A stretch of DNA of 64,000 bases from Pseudeuparius sepicola (GCA_963920635.1 OY987298.1:125311735-125375734), one strand, 5' to 3'. Shown: positions 46,610 to 59,013, numbered from the stretch's first letter. Numbers and translations: made by a program. Notes: generated from the sequence alone by a model not told the origin.

Positions 46610-46920
46610 TTTAATATTAATTATCTACTTTGGGCACTGATTACTTCACGCTGCATTGTTATTACAGGAAGTCTATCACCAAAATAAACCAAATATTTAA
46701 TTATTGCCTGTTTTATAGGCGTACTCCCATTTGAATATATTATCTTTATTAACATAATGTATCAGACAAGGACAGAGCAATAAGAAGTGGGTCTTGCGGT
46801 TCTTTAAGCCGAACCCCTCGCTCCAAAACATAAGGGAGAGCAGGTAGGAGAATCATGGCCCATCTCTCTGGATTTTATGGCCGACTTCGCCTTTACATTC
46901 TGCCCTTACTATAGTTATTT

Positions 46921-47016
46921 ATGTACCAAGGCACTGAAGTTCAACTTTTTATGACTCATGTGGAATTTAAAATAAACCACATGAGTCATAAAAAGAACTT
47001 CAGTGCCGAGGTACAT
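46921..47016. repeat. Hairpin of about 96 bp
   Basis: The left arm starts atgtaccaaggcactgaag and continues to catgtgg. The right arm is its complement with one or two changes, around a loop of about 15 bp. It lies 10 bp beyond the end of the preceding element and is non-coding. Confidence 0.8.
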
Positions 47017-47262
47017 ATTATATATATTTTTTTGAAATTGGGAAAAAATGTGTTATGCAAGATAATCATAAGAGATCACTCGACCAGTAACCGACTGCAT
47101 TCGGCGTTGCTTGACTTTGACGATCGTTCTAGGTCAAGTATGACGAGGCACTGCGCTTCCCAACAGAAACCTCAAACTGCTGCCTGTTGTGCAGCCTCCA
47201 TGAAAAATAGATTGATATTTAAACCTACTAAAATATTTATACTGAAAGGTTGCGCTGCTATA
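47017..47262. other. No gene recognised
   Basis: Short spacer between the hairpin and a foldback element. No motif is visible on either strand. Confidence 0.3.
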
Positions 47263-48463
47263 CAGGGTGTCCAACTTTCAAACTGTACAAATCCGAAAAA
47301 TCTTCATTTTTGGAGATAATCGCCTAAATTTTTTTTGCTTGAAAGGCCTTCAAAAACCGCTTCTTTTGACCTTCCTGCCATTTTCAAAATGCAAATCCAG
47401 GGCCGGATGCGATTTTTTTAACCCCCTATTTTCACGAAAATCATTTAGCGTTTTTTTATTTAAAATCTGACCCCATAGCGTTAATCAGAACACCCAAAAC
47501 CCATATATACCAAATTTGAATAAAAAATATACAGGGAGTTTAATTCTGCAGGGTGTCAAAGTTGAGCAAAATAGGAATTTTAAAGGCATCTGCCAAGTCA
47601 AGTGTGCCATGTAATCCCCTTAAAACAGTTGAATGGTCACCAGGACTACTCAAGATGTTGGTGTGCAATGGTCCAGAGTGTTCTTATCTGTGCCATCTCA
47701 AATTACTGAATTTTTGGAACTTTTACGGGTCAAAAATCGAGTAGGTATATCAAAACCGCCCCACACACTATAAATGAACTAAATCTAAAAAATACAGAAG
47801 TATGCCAGTCAGTAAGTCCATATCAGTTAAGGTGACTGGTGTGCCATAACAGGAAACGCACAGAAAATGTATCATCTTAGACAGTGACTTTGTTAAATAA
47901 GGTCGAATAATTGGTTTTTATTTGTTAGTTGGCATTTGGTAAAGAAATACATTACTTTTGTGTATATCAATATTTTTTCCATGATTCCACAGCACTCATG
48001 ACCCGTATAAAGTTTCATAAAAATTCAGTAATTTGAGATGGCACAGATAAGAATACTCTGTATATTTTGTATTGGACCTTTGCACACCAACACCTTGAGT
48101 GGTTCTATTGGCCACACAACTGTTTTGAGGGGATTCCATGGCACACCAGACTTGGCAGATGCCTTTAAAATTCTTATTTTACAACTTTGAGACTCTGCAG
48201 AATAGAACTCCCTGTATATTTTTTATTCAAATTTGGTATATAGGGGTTTTGGGGTGTTCTGATTAACCGTGGGGTAAGATTTTAAATAAAAAAATTGCTA
48301 AATGGTTTTCGTGAAAATCGGGGGTATAAAAAAATCGCAGCCGGCCCTGGATTTGCATTTTGAAAATAGCAGGAAGGTCAGAAGAAGCGGTTTTTGAAGG
48401 CCTTTCAAACAAAAAAAGTTTAGGCGATTATCTCCAAAAATGAAGATTTTACGGATTTGTACA
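47263..48463. mobile_element. Foldback TA element, copy C
   Basis: Starts cagggtgtccaactttc after TA (47261-47262). The right arm, ending ...attttacggatttgtaca, lacks the outer 20 bp or so. Internal blocks match copies A and B. Non-coding; the 132-codon frame 46921-47319 and the frames inside it are read-through of the repeats. Confidence 0.8.
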
Positions 48464-48984
48464 CTTCAATCAAAATGTAAGTTGGGCGTAAACATTTACA
48501 CGATGGAAACACATGAACAATTCTGACGACTAATACGGAGCAGGGCCGCATTAAGGACGATCTCTATGAATTTTATAATATAAAATATTAAAATAATATG
48601 CCCCAGTATTAAGAACTTTAAAAACAAACTTTTATGGCACACCTAGTCATTCACTTAGCTGCAAATTTCTACTATTAACACAAATCGTAGCTCCAACAAT
48701 TAATAAACAGCGAAATAATTATATGGGAAAAAATTAAAAGTCCACTTGCAACTCAATACACCTCTGTAAATAAATAACGACTGGCTGAACTCGCCCGCCG
48801 GGAAAAACTTAGTGCCAACTAGCCAATAGCAAGCCCATCACGTGCTAGCCATGCAACAACTTTTCTTTATCTTTCACTTGCGTTTAGTTTGAATAGAGTT
48901 TAGGTAGCAACAGGATTAACTGTAGCGGCATAAAAATTAATATGTACGCAAATATATGTAGGTACACATGAGTCGGTTCGTATT

Positions 48985-49019
48985 TATAAATAAGACAACT
49001 TGGACGCGCTCTTCTCAGT
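48985..49019 (+). promoter_or_regulatory. Core promoter of the TIL gene (TATA plus initiator)
   Basis: A TATA box tataaata lies at 48985-48992, and an arthropod-type initiator TCAGT at 49015-49019, whose A is 32 bp downstream of the first T of the box. Transcription from that A (49017) would leave a 22-nt leader before the ATG at 49039, which sits in a good context (ccacaATGG). The spacing is textbook for insect polymerase II genes and strengthens the exon 1 call. Confidence 0.75.
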
Positions 49020-49038
49020 TTTCGATAATATTTCCACA

Positions 49039-49099
49039 ATGGAAGCTAAATTGCTTGTTTGGTGCTTCTTCGTTGGTTTTGCGTGTAACTTCAGTCAAG
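49039..49099 (+). CDS. TIL-domain secreted protein, exon 1 (signal peptide)
   Basis: ATG-led reading MEAKLLVWCFFVGFACNFSQ is a typical signal peptide: charged start, hydrophobic core, polar end. The exon ends AAG with the donor gtaata at 49100, leaving phase 1. Every later exon candidate begins in phase 1, so they join without a frame change. The protein should be secreted. The start choice is backed by the promoter just upstream. The next exon is about 4 kb away across an intron filled with hairpin elements. Confidence 0.75.
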
Positions 49100-50554
49100 G
49101 TAATATGGTAACCATTTTTAAACATATTCGTAAACATTTAAAGTAATATTTTATATCTCATTAATTTATTACGCGATTTTCAAGAAATAAAAGGAATTGG
49201 TACATGTCTCTACCACTATTCTTTTTGGTGTACCGACCAATCAGCTTCTTCTCACAAAGAAAATATCTGACCAAGCTGAAAAAATCTTACATCTTCGTGT
49301 ATTCTTCAGGGCCACCTAATCCCTATTTAACAAATGATGTCAGGAGTACACATTACAGATTTAGTTTTTTTCCTCTCGAATAGCTCTACAATCAGGTAGT
49401 CGTAGTTTTTACGTTATGTTCATGTTTTAACAATTTTGCTTGGAAAATTGTATTTTTGAAATTATCAAACAGAAAAATGAAATGACTTTTAAACCATTAA
49501 ACTTTGATTAAGCCTATATAGCGCCCAAGGGCTTGCTCCTAATGTCCTGAAGTATAATGTGATCAATTTATTGGCGGAATTATTGGTGGAAAATTGTTAA
49601 GATCAAAGTGTTTCGACGTGTTTACGAACCGAGTCCGTTTAGTGGAAACAACAAGTCGCATTTCTAGTTTCTTTTTAACTTTGTACCTATATAACTGACT
49701 TCATTCTGTATGAAGAAAAAATCGATAATACGTTAGTAAATCGGATATGTTTATACCTACAATCGTGGAGTAAAAGAATTATATATTTTTATTAAAATAT
49801 ATATTATTTTACTCAATGCAACAACACACAATGCAGTAAAATGCAGTTATATGGATATGACTGAGAATGAAAACGAAACTACGACAATATTTTGTCTGCT
49901 TGATGCGGAAACAGAGTTTCGAATTTGTCAGAATTTTCAGTTTTCTGTGTTTTTTGTGTTCCAAAAAACCTGAACAAAACTGAAACAGAAACATGACTAG
50001 TGTGCCGGTGGAAAACCGGCATTAGGTCTAATAGTCCTGGAGCCCGTGTACAAAAATTGCAACGATTTCGGGCAGTTTCTTTATATTTTCATTCGATTGT
50101 ACTCACATTGTGTGCAGCTACGTTTGGGGTGTCAGCTGGCTAGGTGGTGGTGGGGTTAGTTGCTAAGGGGTTGCAAACACATGAAAAAAAATCGTGACGG
50201 GAATCAGTTCCGGGCAGCACGAAACGTTTATCAGCGGAAAATTATAATCAGTAATTACAACAAGGGGAGATTTTTTCATATAAATATGTATCGAAACCCT
50301 AGCGGTTTTTATTATACAGAGTCAAAGTTCAATTTTTTTAACTTTTCTTTTATTTTTCCTAAAGAACGACAGCTACGGCAGACATATTTGGCACAGTTTA
50401 GTCACACATTAAGTTCTATAAATTAAAAATAATTTGACCTCTCTACTTCCACCAGTGACGGAGACGCGAGGGTCAACCATCATATTTTAAAAAAAAAAAA
50501 TGATACTCCACTGGAAAAGTAATCTTTTTTGCTTCCACTAAATTTCGCAAACAA
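49100..50554. other. Intron of the TIL gene, nothing recognised
   Basis: First part of the first intron. No exon-like or transposon-like motif was recognised; the frame at 50160-50426 is not recognisable. Confidence 0.4.
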
Positions 50555-51003
50555 TTCTAAGAAAAAAGTATTCTTGACTTTCTATCGAAAAATGTACCCT
50601 TTTTGAAAAATTCATGTTCGAGCGTTTTAAGTTTTTTAGCAGAAGAAAATCAAAGTAGGTCTAGGTTGAAATTTTGCACACCTACTCAGTTTTTAATTCT
50701 GAACAACTTTCCTTGACAACACTTTGCCATAAAATCCACAAAAAGGATTTCTAGATTCGAAAAATCATGTGTCTTGGAAATTTTGAAAAAGCCAATTTTT
50801 TGCACCATTAAAGTGCCCTTTATGTAGGTTTTAAGACAAAATGTTATTAAGGAAAGTTATTCAGAATTAAAAACTGAGTAGCTGTGCAAAATTTCAAAAG
50901 CCTACACCTACTTTGATTTTCTTCTGCTAAAAAATTTAATACCTACCTACACAAAATAATTTATTTTTCAAAAAGTGTGACAAAGTCAAGAATAGCCCAA
51001 TAA
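50555..51003. repeat. Foldback element in the TIL gene intron
   Basis: The block with gcagaagaaaatcaaagtag and ctactcagtttttaattctg in the left half returns in complement in the right half (50840-51000). Arms are about 200 bp. It is AT-rich and non-coding. Confidence 0.75.
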
Positions 51004-52440
51004 ACATTTTTCGTTACCACAAGTGATACCTAGTTATATAAATGTCATATAAAGGTTGCGGAGTTTTATATGAAAGGAACCGGTTATCACCTCCAGTAAT
51101 TGGAGTTTATAAGGGTTATATAATATCAATATAGGTACTAGGGTTATAACTAAGTGGTATAAATGTTTCCAACCCCATTTTATAGCACTTGGAGTGATCG
51201 TTACTACAAGATATATAACATATTTGTATAAGAGTTTCCAATACCTATATTATAAAACTATGATTTCCCGAGTTATATAACAGCATTCCTAATTACTTCT
51301 ATAAAACCCTGGAGCTAATTGTGTTTTACTGAACACATTATATACATTTTGGTTGCCAATTTCGTACCTAAATAACCTTTATAGGCTTTTTCAACTTTTA
51401 GTGATATAAATTACTCTTATACAAATATGTTTTCATTTTAAATATGGCTGATTAAGCACTTATTATTGTTGATACCTGCATGATGTAGAGCATTATATAC
51501 GAATGAAAAATGTATAACAGGAGGAGAGTAAAAATAAGTGAAGTATGTGTTGTTAATGAGAAGAAATTGTTTGAAACTGTGTAAAAGTGAAACGGGTTAA
51601 AATAAATTGAAAATCATTGTCGATCTATCCACCGGTATAAATGAGCCCCATGCGCTAGTGACACATACCTATATTAAAAACAAAAACAAACACAAATTTA
51701 GTTCAGAACGTGAAAATTAGTGTTTAACGGGTTATCTACCGAAGGTTATGAAATTATTGCAGCCCTGCATATCTCCGAGAGGTCTTTAAAATAGCTTTGG
51801 TTTTATAGTAACACTACTGGTAGCGTTATATTACCTTTGGTTTTATAGTAACACTATTGGTAGCGTTATATTACCTAAGGATATATAGGAAACTTACAGT
51901 TTTATAAAAAAATACTACAGAAGGTTTATAGCATTGTTTCAATTTATGTAACGTTACTCTAAGTGATATTATTGTCGCTAGAGCTTTTAAGGGGAATCTA
52001 CTAAGGGACGCCATGATGCTAATATATAACAGAATCGACACGACCCGCAGTTACGAAATTTATTAGCATATTTTATTTTATTCCGCGAGAATTTTAACAA
52101 AATATACTTTTATGTGACACGGGCATATTTTTTAAAACTTTTTTCTCGTAATTTTTGCAAATAAAAAAAATAAGTTTTTTTTAATGCAAACAACCTTGCT
52201 TATTTAGGAGTATTTCGAAGGCCCGTGAATTTTTTGAAGGTATCTTGTTCATATTTGCCAAAAAGTATTTTTTTTACAACTTTAAAAACAAATGACCTAT
52301 TCTCTATGTAACTATTATATATTTCTATGGTGAAAAAAGGGAACAGAAGGGTCAGCAGAGCGAACATTTTCATTGACAACGCTATATAACCTTTGTAGTG
52401 TACTAAAATAAGGAGTACATTAAGGAGACCTGTATAGATA
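51004..52440. repeat. Region of dispersed ttatata words with a 40-bp tandem pair
   Basis: Words such as gttatataac, ttatagcac and tttataaaac recur through about 1.4 kb in both orientations. At 51795-51834 and 51835-51874 a 40-bp unit (ctttggttttatagtaacac onward) is repeated in tandem with one change. No coding frame was found. The origin is unknown. Confidence 0.5.
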
Positions 52441-52635
52441 AAAGTGTATAAATTCTTTTATTTACAACCATGTATGTAATGTGGACATTTCTGACTTTTT
52501 AGAAGTTTGAAAGTGTCAATTTTTTGACTTTTACTTCCGAACCTCCCGCCCGGGTGGAAAGTTTACGGGAAGTATACCGAGATAAAATTTAAAATAAAAT
52601 TTTGAAATTACAAAATATTGATGGTTGTAAATAAA

Positions 52636-52771
52636 ATAGTATACAAACCTCGGTGACGTGTTTCATTACTGTCTCGAGATAAAGTTAACCTCGGCGCTTC
52701 GCACCTCGGTTAACTATTTAATCTCTCGACAGTAATGAAACACTTCCCACCTCGGTGTGTAATATACTATT
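52636..52771. repeat. Hairpin MITE in intron
   Basis: The left end aatagtatacaaacctcgg and the right end (complement-like) close a 136-bp hairpin. Inner arms include gtttcattactgtctcgag with ctcgacagtaatgaaac, and gttaacctcgg with cctcggttaac, around a cgcttcg centre. Non-coding. Confidence 0.8.
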
Positions 52772-53149
52772 AAATTGGGTAAGCTACCTATCGACCAACT
52801 AATTACCAATAGTTTGAAGGCTCCGATACGGTACATTATTTCTATTTTGTCAACCGATATTGCTCTACACAATTTTGCTATAAAAATAGGAATATAGTTT
52901 GAATATGTACCTACCACCCGACTGATACGAGTATATTAGATATAAAGATATATCTATTATCTGCATTCAAACTAAATTCACAAAACAATCGAGCTCTTGT
53001 TGTCTCTTGAAACAAAAATAGTTTGGAAATCCGAAACTAACAGGAATAGTGGGTAACTACTACTCAAAAGGCAAATAGTTCAAGATCCAATTTAATGTTT
53101 TGTTAGCTGTTTTGTTGTGTTTTTCGATAATTTTTTATTTTGGTTATAG

Positions 53150-53218
53150 CACGCAAGGTGGACTATCCCAAAGGGCACGAGCATTGCATAGTTGGACTGG
53201 ACTGTCCTCCCAAATCTC
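53150..53218 (+). CDS. TIL gene, candidate 23-codon exon
   Basis: The acceptor ttttattttggttatag precedes 53150, and the donor gtaagg follows 53218. The 69-bp exon is phase 1 on both sides and reads ARKVDYPKGHEHCIVGLDCP then PKS. Joined to exon 1 and to the TIL exon at 60073 it keeps the frame. HEH and the CPPK ending echo parts of the TIL exons, so it may be a shrunken TIL exon or a linker. Length, phase and sites fit, but without a transcript it is only probable. Confidence 0.6.
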
Positions 53219-53279
53219 GTAAGGAGTAAATATTCGTTGCTTATTTTGTCCGTGCTCTGCGTGGCAATTAATTGTTGTA

Positions 53280-53727
53280 CAGGGTGTTCCCGTATATTTT
53301 GACCCACCCCTAGAGCTTTATTTTTCAAGTTAAAAAAAATTAGTTAAATGAAAGTTGTAGGGAACCAAGGTGTCCCAAAAATAATGGATTGACAGGAATG
53401 CTTTTGCCTAAGTTGAAATGTTTTTCCATGGAAACCTTGATTAAATATAAAGATCGTATTTATCTGCAATTTGGAATATCATGCGAGCGCTTAGAGCAAA
53501 CATATAACATGATTATATTGTTGGAAACGGAAAAATGCGTGCAATTCAAAAATCCACAAATATACAGGGTGTTCTATTAAAAAAAGTTAGTTTATATTTT
53601 TTTGTTTTATCTAGTAACAGATCCTAGCGGTTCGGAAAAAACCCTACAACTTTCATTTAAGTAATTTTTTTCTAACTAGAAAAATAAAGGCTCTAGGGGT
53701 GGGTCAAAATATACGGGAACACCCTCT
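53280..53727. mobile_element. TA MITE in intron
   Basis: Starts cagggtgttcccgtatattt after TA (53278-53279). The right end, cgggaacaccct, is its complement but lacks the last bases. Inverted matching continues inward (gacccacccctagagc). A second end-like run (cagggtgttctatt, from 53565) lies inside. Non-coding. Confidence 0.75.
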
Positions 53728-54597
53728 GCTTTGTGTTATTCTAATTGTTAACTATTGGGCTAAATAATTAAATTAAAAATATATACGAACAATACTATTA
53801 TATCCTTCATGCCTATATAAACGCTTAAAATATACATTGTAAGAAAACACTGTTTTATTTTGTTGCTTTATTTGTAACATATTTATTATTTGTGGACAAT
53901 CCATGGATATGCTGATAAGTAGGGGAGACTCGGGCAAAACCGACCACTTAAATTTGGATTCCTATAAAAAGGTCAGAATCGATGATCTGTATACCTTCAA
54001 TTCAAATGGCATTTTAATCCACGTTGATATACAATAAAATATTAAAACAAAGACCCTGTAGTGGTGCACAGCTGATCCGTAAATATATCGCCCACCAGTG
54101 GAAAGTTCGGTTTGATCCAGTATTTCTTGCACCACACACGAAGCATTTTAAGCGCCCCATCACTATTCACTATAATCGTGTGATAGTTAAACAAATGTAA
54201 AGAGTTTATTAGCGTTTTTAACCTGTATCCTGTGCACTACAACAAGGCGTCTGTAAAGAAACAGACGTTTGGACCTGCCGCGTCGTTGCCAAATCTCTTG
54301 AATACCTTAATCAATGGCTTGTCCTAGTTTTCCTTCTATGCAACCAGGCTTAGTACATAATTTAATATATTTTTATGTATTTTAATATTACCAATTATAA
54401 TATTATATAATAAAGAGATAATATTAACATTACATATCTCTGATGACTTTGCTATATATACATTGTAGGAAATAAGTGCTTTCATTATTTGTCGCATTAG
54501 GGAAGTTGCAACTCTGCAGAAAAGTTTTGTAAATAAATACCAAAATGTTGAGGACGGAGTTGTGTATTAGATTATGGATCTAGGTATACAGTATACA

Positions 54598-56180
54598 CAG
54601 TGGCGCAAAGAGGGGGGGGGGGGGCTGCCAGGCTGCAGCCCCCCCCCCCTAGTTCGTACCAACCAAGCGAAAAAGCGCTAAACAATGCTAGATAAGAACA
54701 ATGCTACAGGATCGGTTCTTTACAAGACCGAATGATTCTGTTTTGTTTAACCTGTATTTTTTAAATTTATGTTATGATTTATCAAATTTACGATATTGAG
54801 GATATCGGATATCGGAGTATCATTGAGTAAAGGAATTACTCAATGGTGGTACACATCAGTAGTTGACATTTAATGAAAGATTAGTAGTATTGTCTGGCCG
54901 GCAGTCGGCACAGAACAGAAACACAAGTCACATGCACACGCGCTTCGCGCCGCGGGCCTTAGATTCTAACCAAACCTGCGCCGAACTTAAAACCACAGAA
55001 AATATACTATAAGCATAGAAGAATCTACTACGACTAGATTCTTCTATGCCATAAGATATATTTTTTGTGTTAAAACTAATCTGACCTGAATTATAAGCGC
55101 CTGGCCTTCGGTTTTCTACTGTTCTTCATATACGGCATGGCCGTAGATAAGGGGGGGGGGGTTGAGTGTTTAAACCCGTCCCATTGAGAAAAAAGAAGAG
55201 GAAACATATTATGGTGATGTAACTTTACAATTTTCTACGCCTCAGTTAAATTGTCTGTCCTTAAAATATCTAAAAAATTTCGTATGCGGCACATTTTAAT
55301 AAGCGAACACCTCCTTTTAATTATTGCTTTTAAAAACCAATAATCATTATGAATCCACAAAGAAATGGATTTCTATAGGAAGTTGCCTACCTATCTATAT
55401 TGTACTGTATCTCAACAATCATAGTCCAAACTCGTTGCCTTGGTTACCACTTTTATTGTTTAGCCTCCAAAACTCACAAATATACTTGTCAGATTACTGT
55501 CACTGTCCAAGAATATTCTTTCTGCTCCATAAATTCGCACAAAATCGGTTTCTAACCTTTTCACTTCCCCCAGGCCCAATTCCCAGGGCTTATATACTCA
55601 AAAGGAAGACTGGAGAATACTCTAGAATATTCCTGGCCAATGACAGTTCACAAAAGTTCTAGCAAACTTTCTCGAATGTTATGGAAGCTTTACAGGGAAA
55701 ACCATGAAAACTAATGGAAAATGGGGCCCTGGGGGCCTCAGGCCAACAAAGATGTCACGGAAAATGCCTCTAAATTAATTACAAAAATTATAAAACTGTA
55801 AGTAGAATACCCAAACTTAAAATTTATCTGCTAAATCTTTGAGTAGGTTAGAAAACCGTGCAGACATATTCATTGAAAGCTGATATAACAACTTTAGAGG
55901 CATTTTTCGTTACAATATATTCTACATTTGGCCCTTTGAGAGGATGTGACAATAAATTTATAAGCACTAAGTTATATTTTTACTTCCACATTGCTCAAGG
56001 AATACTCCCTCGGGCTTTTATGTAAAAAAAGGATGGAGGACCTACTTCTTACAGTTAGTGCAACAAAGAAAAAAACTGGAATAAGTTGCGTAATATTTTT
56101 TGCTAATATTAGGTTACTTATTTTTTTTTAGTTCATTAAAATTCCAGCCCCCCCGACAATAATTTCTGGTTGCGCCACTG
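54598..56180. mobile_element. Non-autonomous hAT-like element (copy 4), nested
   Basis: The ends cagtggcgcaa and ttgcgccactg are flanked by the exact 8-bp repeat agtataca (54590-54597 and 56181-56188). A G run and a C run lie just inside the left end, and a shorter C run inside the right end, as in copy 1. The right termini of the two are also alike (aatttctgg before the end). No transposase is present. It carries the second 35-bp hairpin. Inserted in the non-coding part of the pogo element. Confidence 0.9.
55014..55048. repeat. 35-bp perfect hairpin, copy 2
   Basis: The same 35 bp as at 45973-46007, in opposite orientation (loop ctacgac). Flanking near-repeats of 7 bp are ctataag (55007-55013) and ccataag (55049-55055). 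Confidence 0.85.
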
Positions 56181-56624
56181 AGTATACAGATGGTCAGAAT
56201 TGTTTAACCTAACTAAATTTTTTTTGTTGACAATCAGTATGATCAGTTCTCTATTAGACAAATATTCACATTCTAATATTGTGACTCCGAAAAAAACAAC
56301 ATTCAAAAAATTATTAATATAGCAAAGATCGGTTTTGCCTGGTACCCCTGGGCAAAACCGATCTCAGGTTCGGGCAAAAGCGATCAATCAATGTGTATTT
56401 ATTTCAATTATTCGACATTTTTTATAAAGTAAATAAAACACAAAATTAGTCCACGCTAACCAAAGCGGTTTAATAAATACCTATGTTTTGCTTCCTTCTA
56501 CAGTTAAATAAAAATAAACAATATTCTGGCACTATAAAAATAAAAAATACTATTTAGGTGCCTATTATAGTAAGGTTGATATTTTTTCAAAACTATGTTG
56601 TGTACGTAGAAATGTACCATATTC

Positions 56625-58357
56625 TCAATGCCTCTTTGAAACGAAGTCTTGTTTGCAAGAATCGCAAATATAAACTCTTGCCTTGTAATCTGTACATAAT
56701 TTATGAGACCAATAATTCTGACAAATATTACACTGAATCCAGACTTCTCTAGGACGTGAATTTCCATAGATGTCCCCACATATCAGACATGGTACGTTTT
56801 CCTCTGGATTTGTAATTTCATTTAGCTGCATTGGGTATATATAAGTAGGTATGGATGTATTCTTCTTTTCTTTTTTTCCCTTTTCCGTAACATTTTTACC
56901 CAGTAAATTTTTAGTTACTTTTTCTTTTTCTGAAGTCTTTATTTTTTTTGTTTCCTTTTTATTTCTTTTGTGTTATTTCTTCCTTAACTGGAGTTGATGT
57001 CAATATCTCAGGCTTTTGTGATTTTCTCTTGGTAGCATTTTCCTTAAAAGTTGCTTTCGGTATTACTAGAATATCAGATATGATTTTACCTAATCTTTTT
57101 TTCGGGAGGAGTTGTTTCATTTCTTTCTATGTCAGATTGTATGTCAGATTGTATGTCAGATTGTATGTATTGATTGTATGTCAGAATTTCTTGATAATAC
57201 AATTTCTAGTCCTTCCGTGTCTTGAACGAGCTCTTCCCTGCGAACACCAGACGTTCCGGGGGTATTGGCAGGAGATAGTTCGACTGAGATTTGGCTTACG
57301 TTGTCATTTTGGTTCTCCCTATGAACACAAGATGATCGATCTGTATGCATGATATAATATTGTATCATGATCTGTATGTATATTTTGGTTATTATCTGTC
57401 ACATCTGAGGGCATGAAATCAATATCTGTAAACACGTTTATGTCACAATCAGTGATTCCAGTTTTCTTGAATCCTTTTATGGCATTACCTGGAACCTCGC
57501 TGTGTACAATAAGCTTCTGCGAATATTCCACCTATGTGGAATGTGCCATTTGTCGACTGATATCTCAAAATATTTTCCGAAGGAGCCATAGACAGCAATA
57601 TCCAACGGTTGATGCATACTCTAATACTGCAGTTGGTCTGACGCTCGAAACAAAAAATTGAAGCCATTCCAAAAACGTTTCTGATGTAATCCAACCGTTA
57701 TCAGTAACTGACATTAACGTCCCTGGTGGCGTTCCTTCAAGATACCTGGGATTTTTCTTTTTGCGAGGAAAAACTAAGGTTGGTGGGATAAATTTCCCAG
57801 TTGCGAACAACAGAATAGAGAAGTAACCAAGGTACCACGTTCTGAGGAGGAAATAGAACCAACCTGCAAAAAACAAATTTAATATTAGAAGAACCAACCT
57901 GTTTTTTACCTTTTATAGAAATAATTTTAGGGGGTTTCTTGGCCGATGTCTGTATGCTCGTCTCATCTACATTGTAAACATTGTAGATAATAATCTGATG
58001 CTTCTCATAGACTCTTTTTAAATTGTCAAAAAACATTTCAACTTGAGGTTTATTGAATCCGCAGGCTCTTGCGATGCTCGTTGGTTCTGGTGTCCTTAAA
58101 CTAAGCTGTGGGTTCCGTTTCATAAAATTAGCGTACCACTGTTCGCCACCTTGGTTATTTCTAAACGGATGTTTGATTTTATTTCTCTCTGCATACTCCC
58201 ATACCAGATGACAAAAATCTCTTTTTGTCAAACCGTAAAACCGTTTGTCTAACTCGATCAGGTAGCCGACAAATTCTTTCTCGTGAACATCGGAAAAAAC
58301 TGTAACGAATCTCCCTAATTTCTTCTTTGGCGAATTGGCTTTTTTATGATCACACAA
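56625..58357 (-). pseudogene. pogo-like transposase with C-terminal PHD-type finger, broken
   Basis: Minus-strand frames in order: 57737-58357 gives a CENP-B-type helix-turn-helix part (LTKRDFCHLVWEYAERN, WYANFMKRNPQLSLRTPEPT) and YNVDETSI with the first catalytic Asp of the DDE domain. The next frames give LVFPRKKKNPRYLEGTPPG and GWITSETFLEWLQFF, conserved in this family, and later NAIKGFKKTGI. The last, 56625-56831, gives CLICGDIYGNSRPREVWIQC and more Cys and His, a PHD-like zinc finger often found at the end of insect pogo transposases. The segment that should hold the second and third Asp is scrambled or deleted near 57550-57620, so the protein cannot work. Confidence 0.85.
57122..57187. 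repeat. 12-bp tandem repeat in the pogo gene
   Basis: The unit tatgtcagattg is repeated about four times, encoding a repeated Ser-Asp-Ile-Gln in the minus-strand frame. A slip-prone minisatellite within the linker before the PHD-like finger. Confidence 0.8.
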
Positions 58358-59013
58358 AGTTGTATATGCGGGATGCCATATTTCCTCGAAGCACCTCGAA
58401 TGGAGACTGCGCCTTCATTTATTTCATTTAATGCCAATCTCATATTCTGTTCAGTCCATGAATTCGCTCTGTCAGCTTTTCAGTGGTACTTAAATACCAT
58501 CGTGGATTCTAAAAAAAGCATCTATCTAAGCCTAAGTAAAAGTAGTTAGGGCAAAAACGATCGCGATTTTGCCCGCTCGGTTATGCCCAGAGTACACTTT
58601 TTTACTATTTCTTCTGTAGAACTGGCAACAATGGTCAGATACCGGATATTTTGAGGTTATGGCCTAGCAGTATAAACAACCTTTCGATAAACATATAAAT
58701 ATTGCACATTATACTCAATATTTTAGCCTAAATCCACACTTAAAGTTATGCCATAACTAAGTTTTCAATGCCATTCAATAATTCAAAGTTCATTAATTAT
58801 GTCAATAATACTTACAATTTCGTTTTTTTTTTTGACAAAACTTAATCCACCTTTGCTGCACGCTCGACACTAACATTGTTGCCAAATATGTCATTCGTCG
58901 GTATTGGGAATAATTTACTGATCGGTTTTACCCGGCTGGTCGGTTTTGCCCGAGTCTCCCCTATACCTATGCCCACATAACATTAAGTTTTGATCTAAAG
59001 TAATATTATTAAA

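Larger units (their letters stand above)
44818..46909 (-). mobile_element. Tc1/mariner-superfamily element with 30-bp ends
   Basis: The 30-bp terminal inverted repeats are exact: the left end starts gtaagggcagaatgtaaagg and the right end is its complement. TA flanks both sides (44816-44817, 46910-46911). The 2092-bp element contains one transposase pseudogene on the minus strand. Perfect ends suggest it is not very old, despite several frame breaks in the gene. Confidence 0.9.
53922..58961 (-). mobile_element. pogo-like element, 5.0 kb with a nested hAT-like element
   Basis: Terminal inverted repeats of about 25 bp start ggggagactcgggcaaaacc and end in the complement. TA flanks at 53920-53921 and 58962-58963. 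Subterminal copies of gggcaaaa..cgatc recur near 56340-56390 and 58550-58590. The transposase pseudogene is on the minus strand. Without the 1.59-kb nested insertion (54598-56180 plus target repeat) the element is about 3.45 kb, a normal length for large pogo elements. It lies inside an intron of the TIL gene, opposite in direction. Confidence 0.9.
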
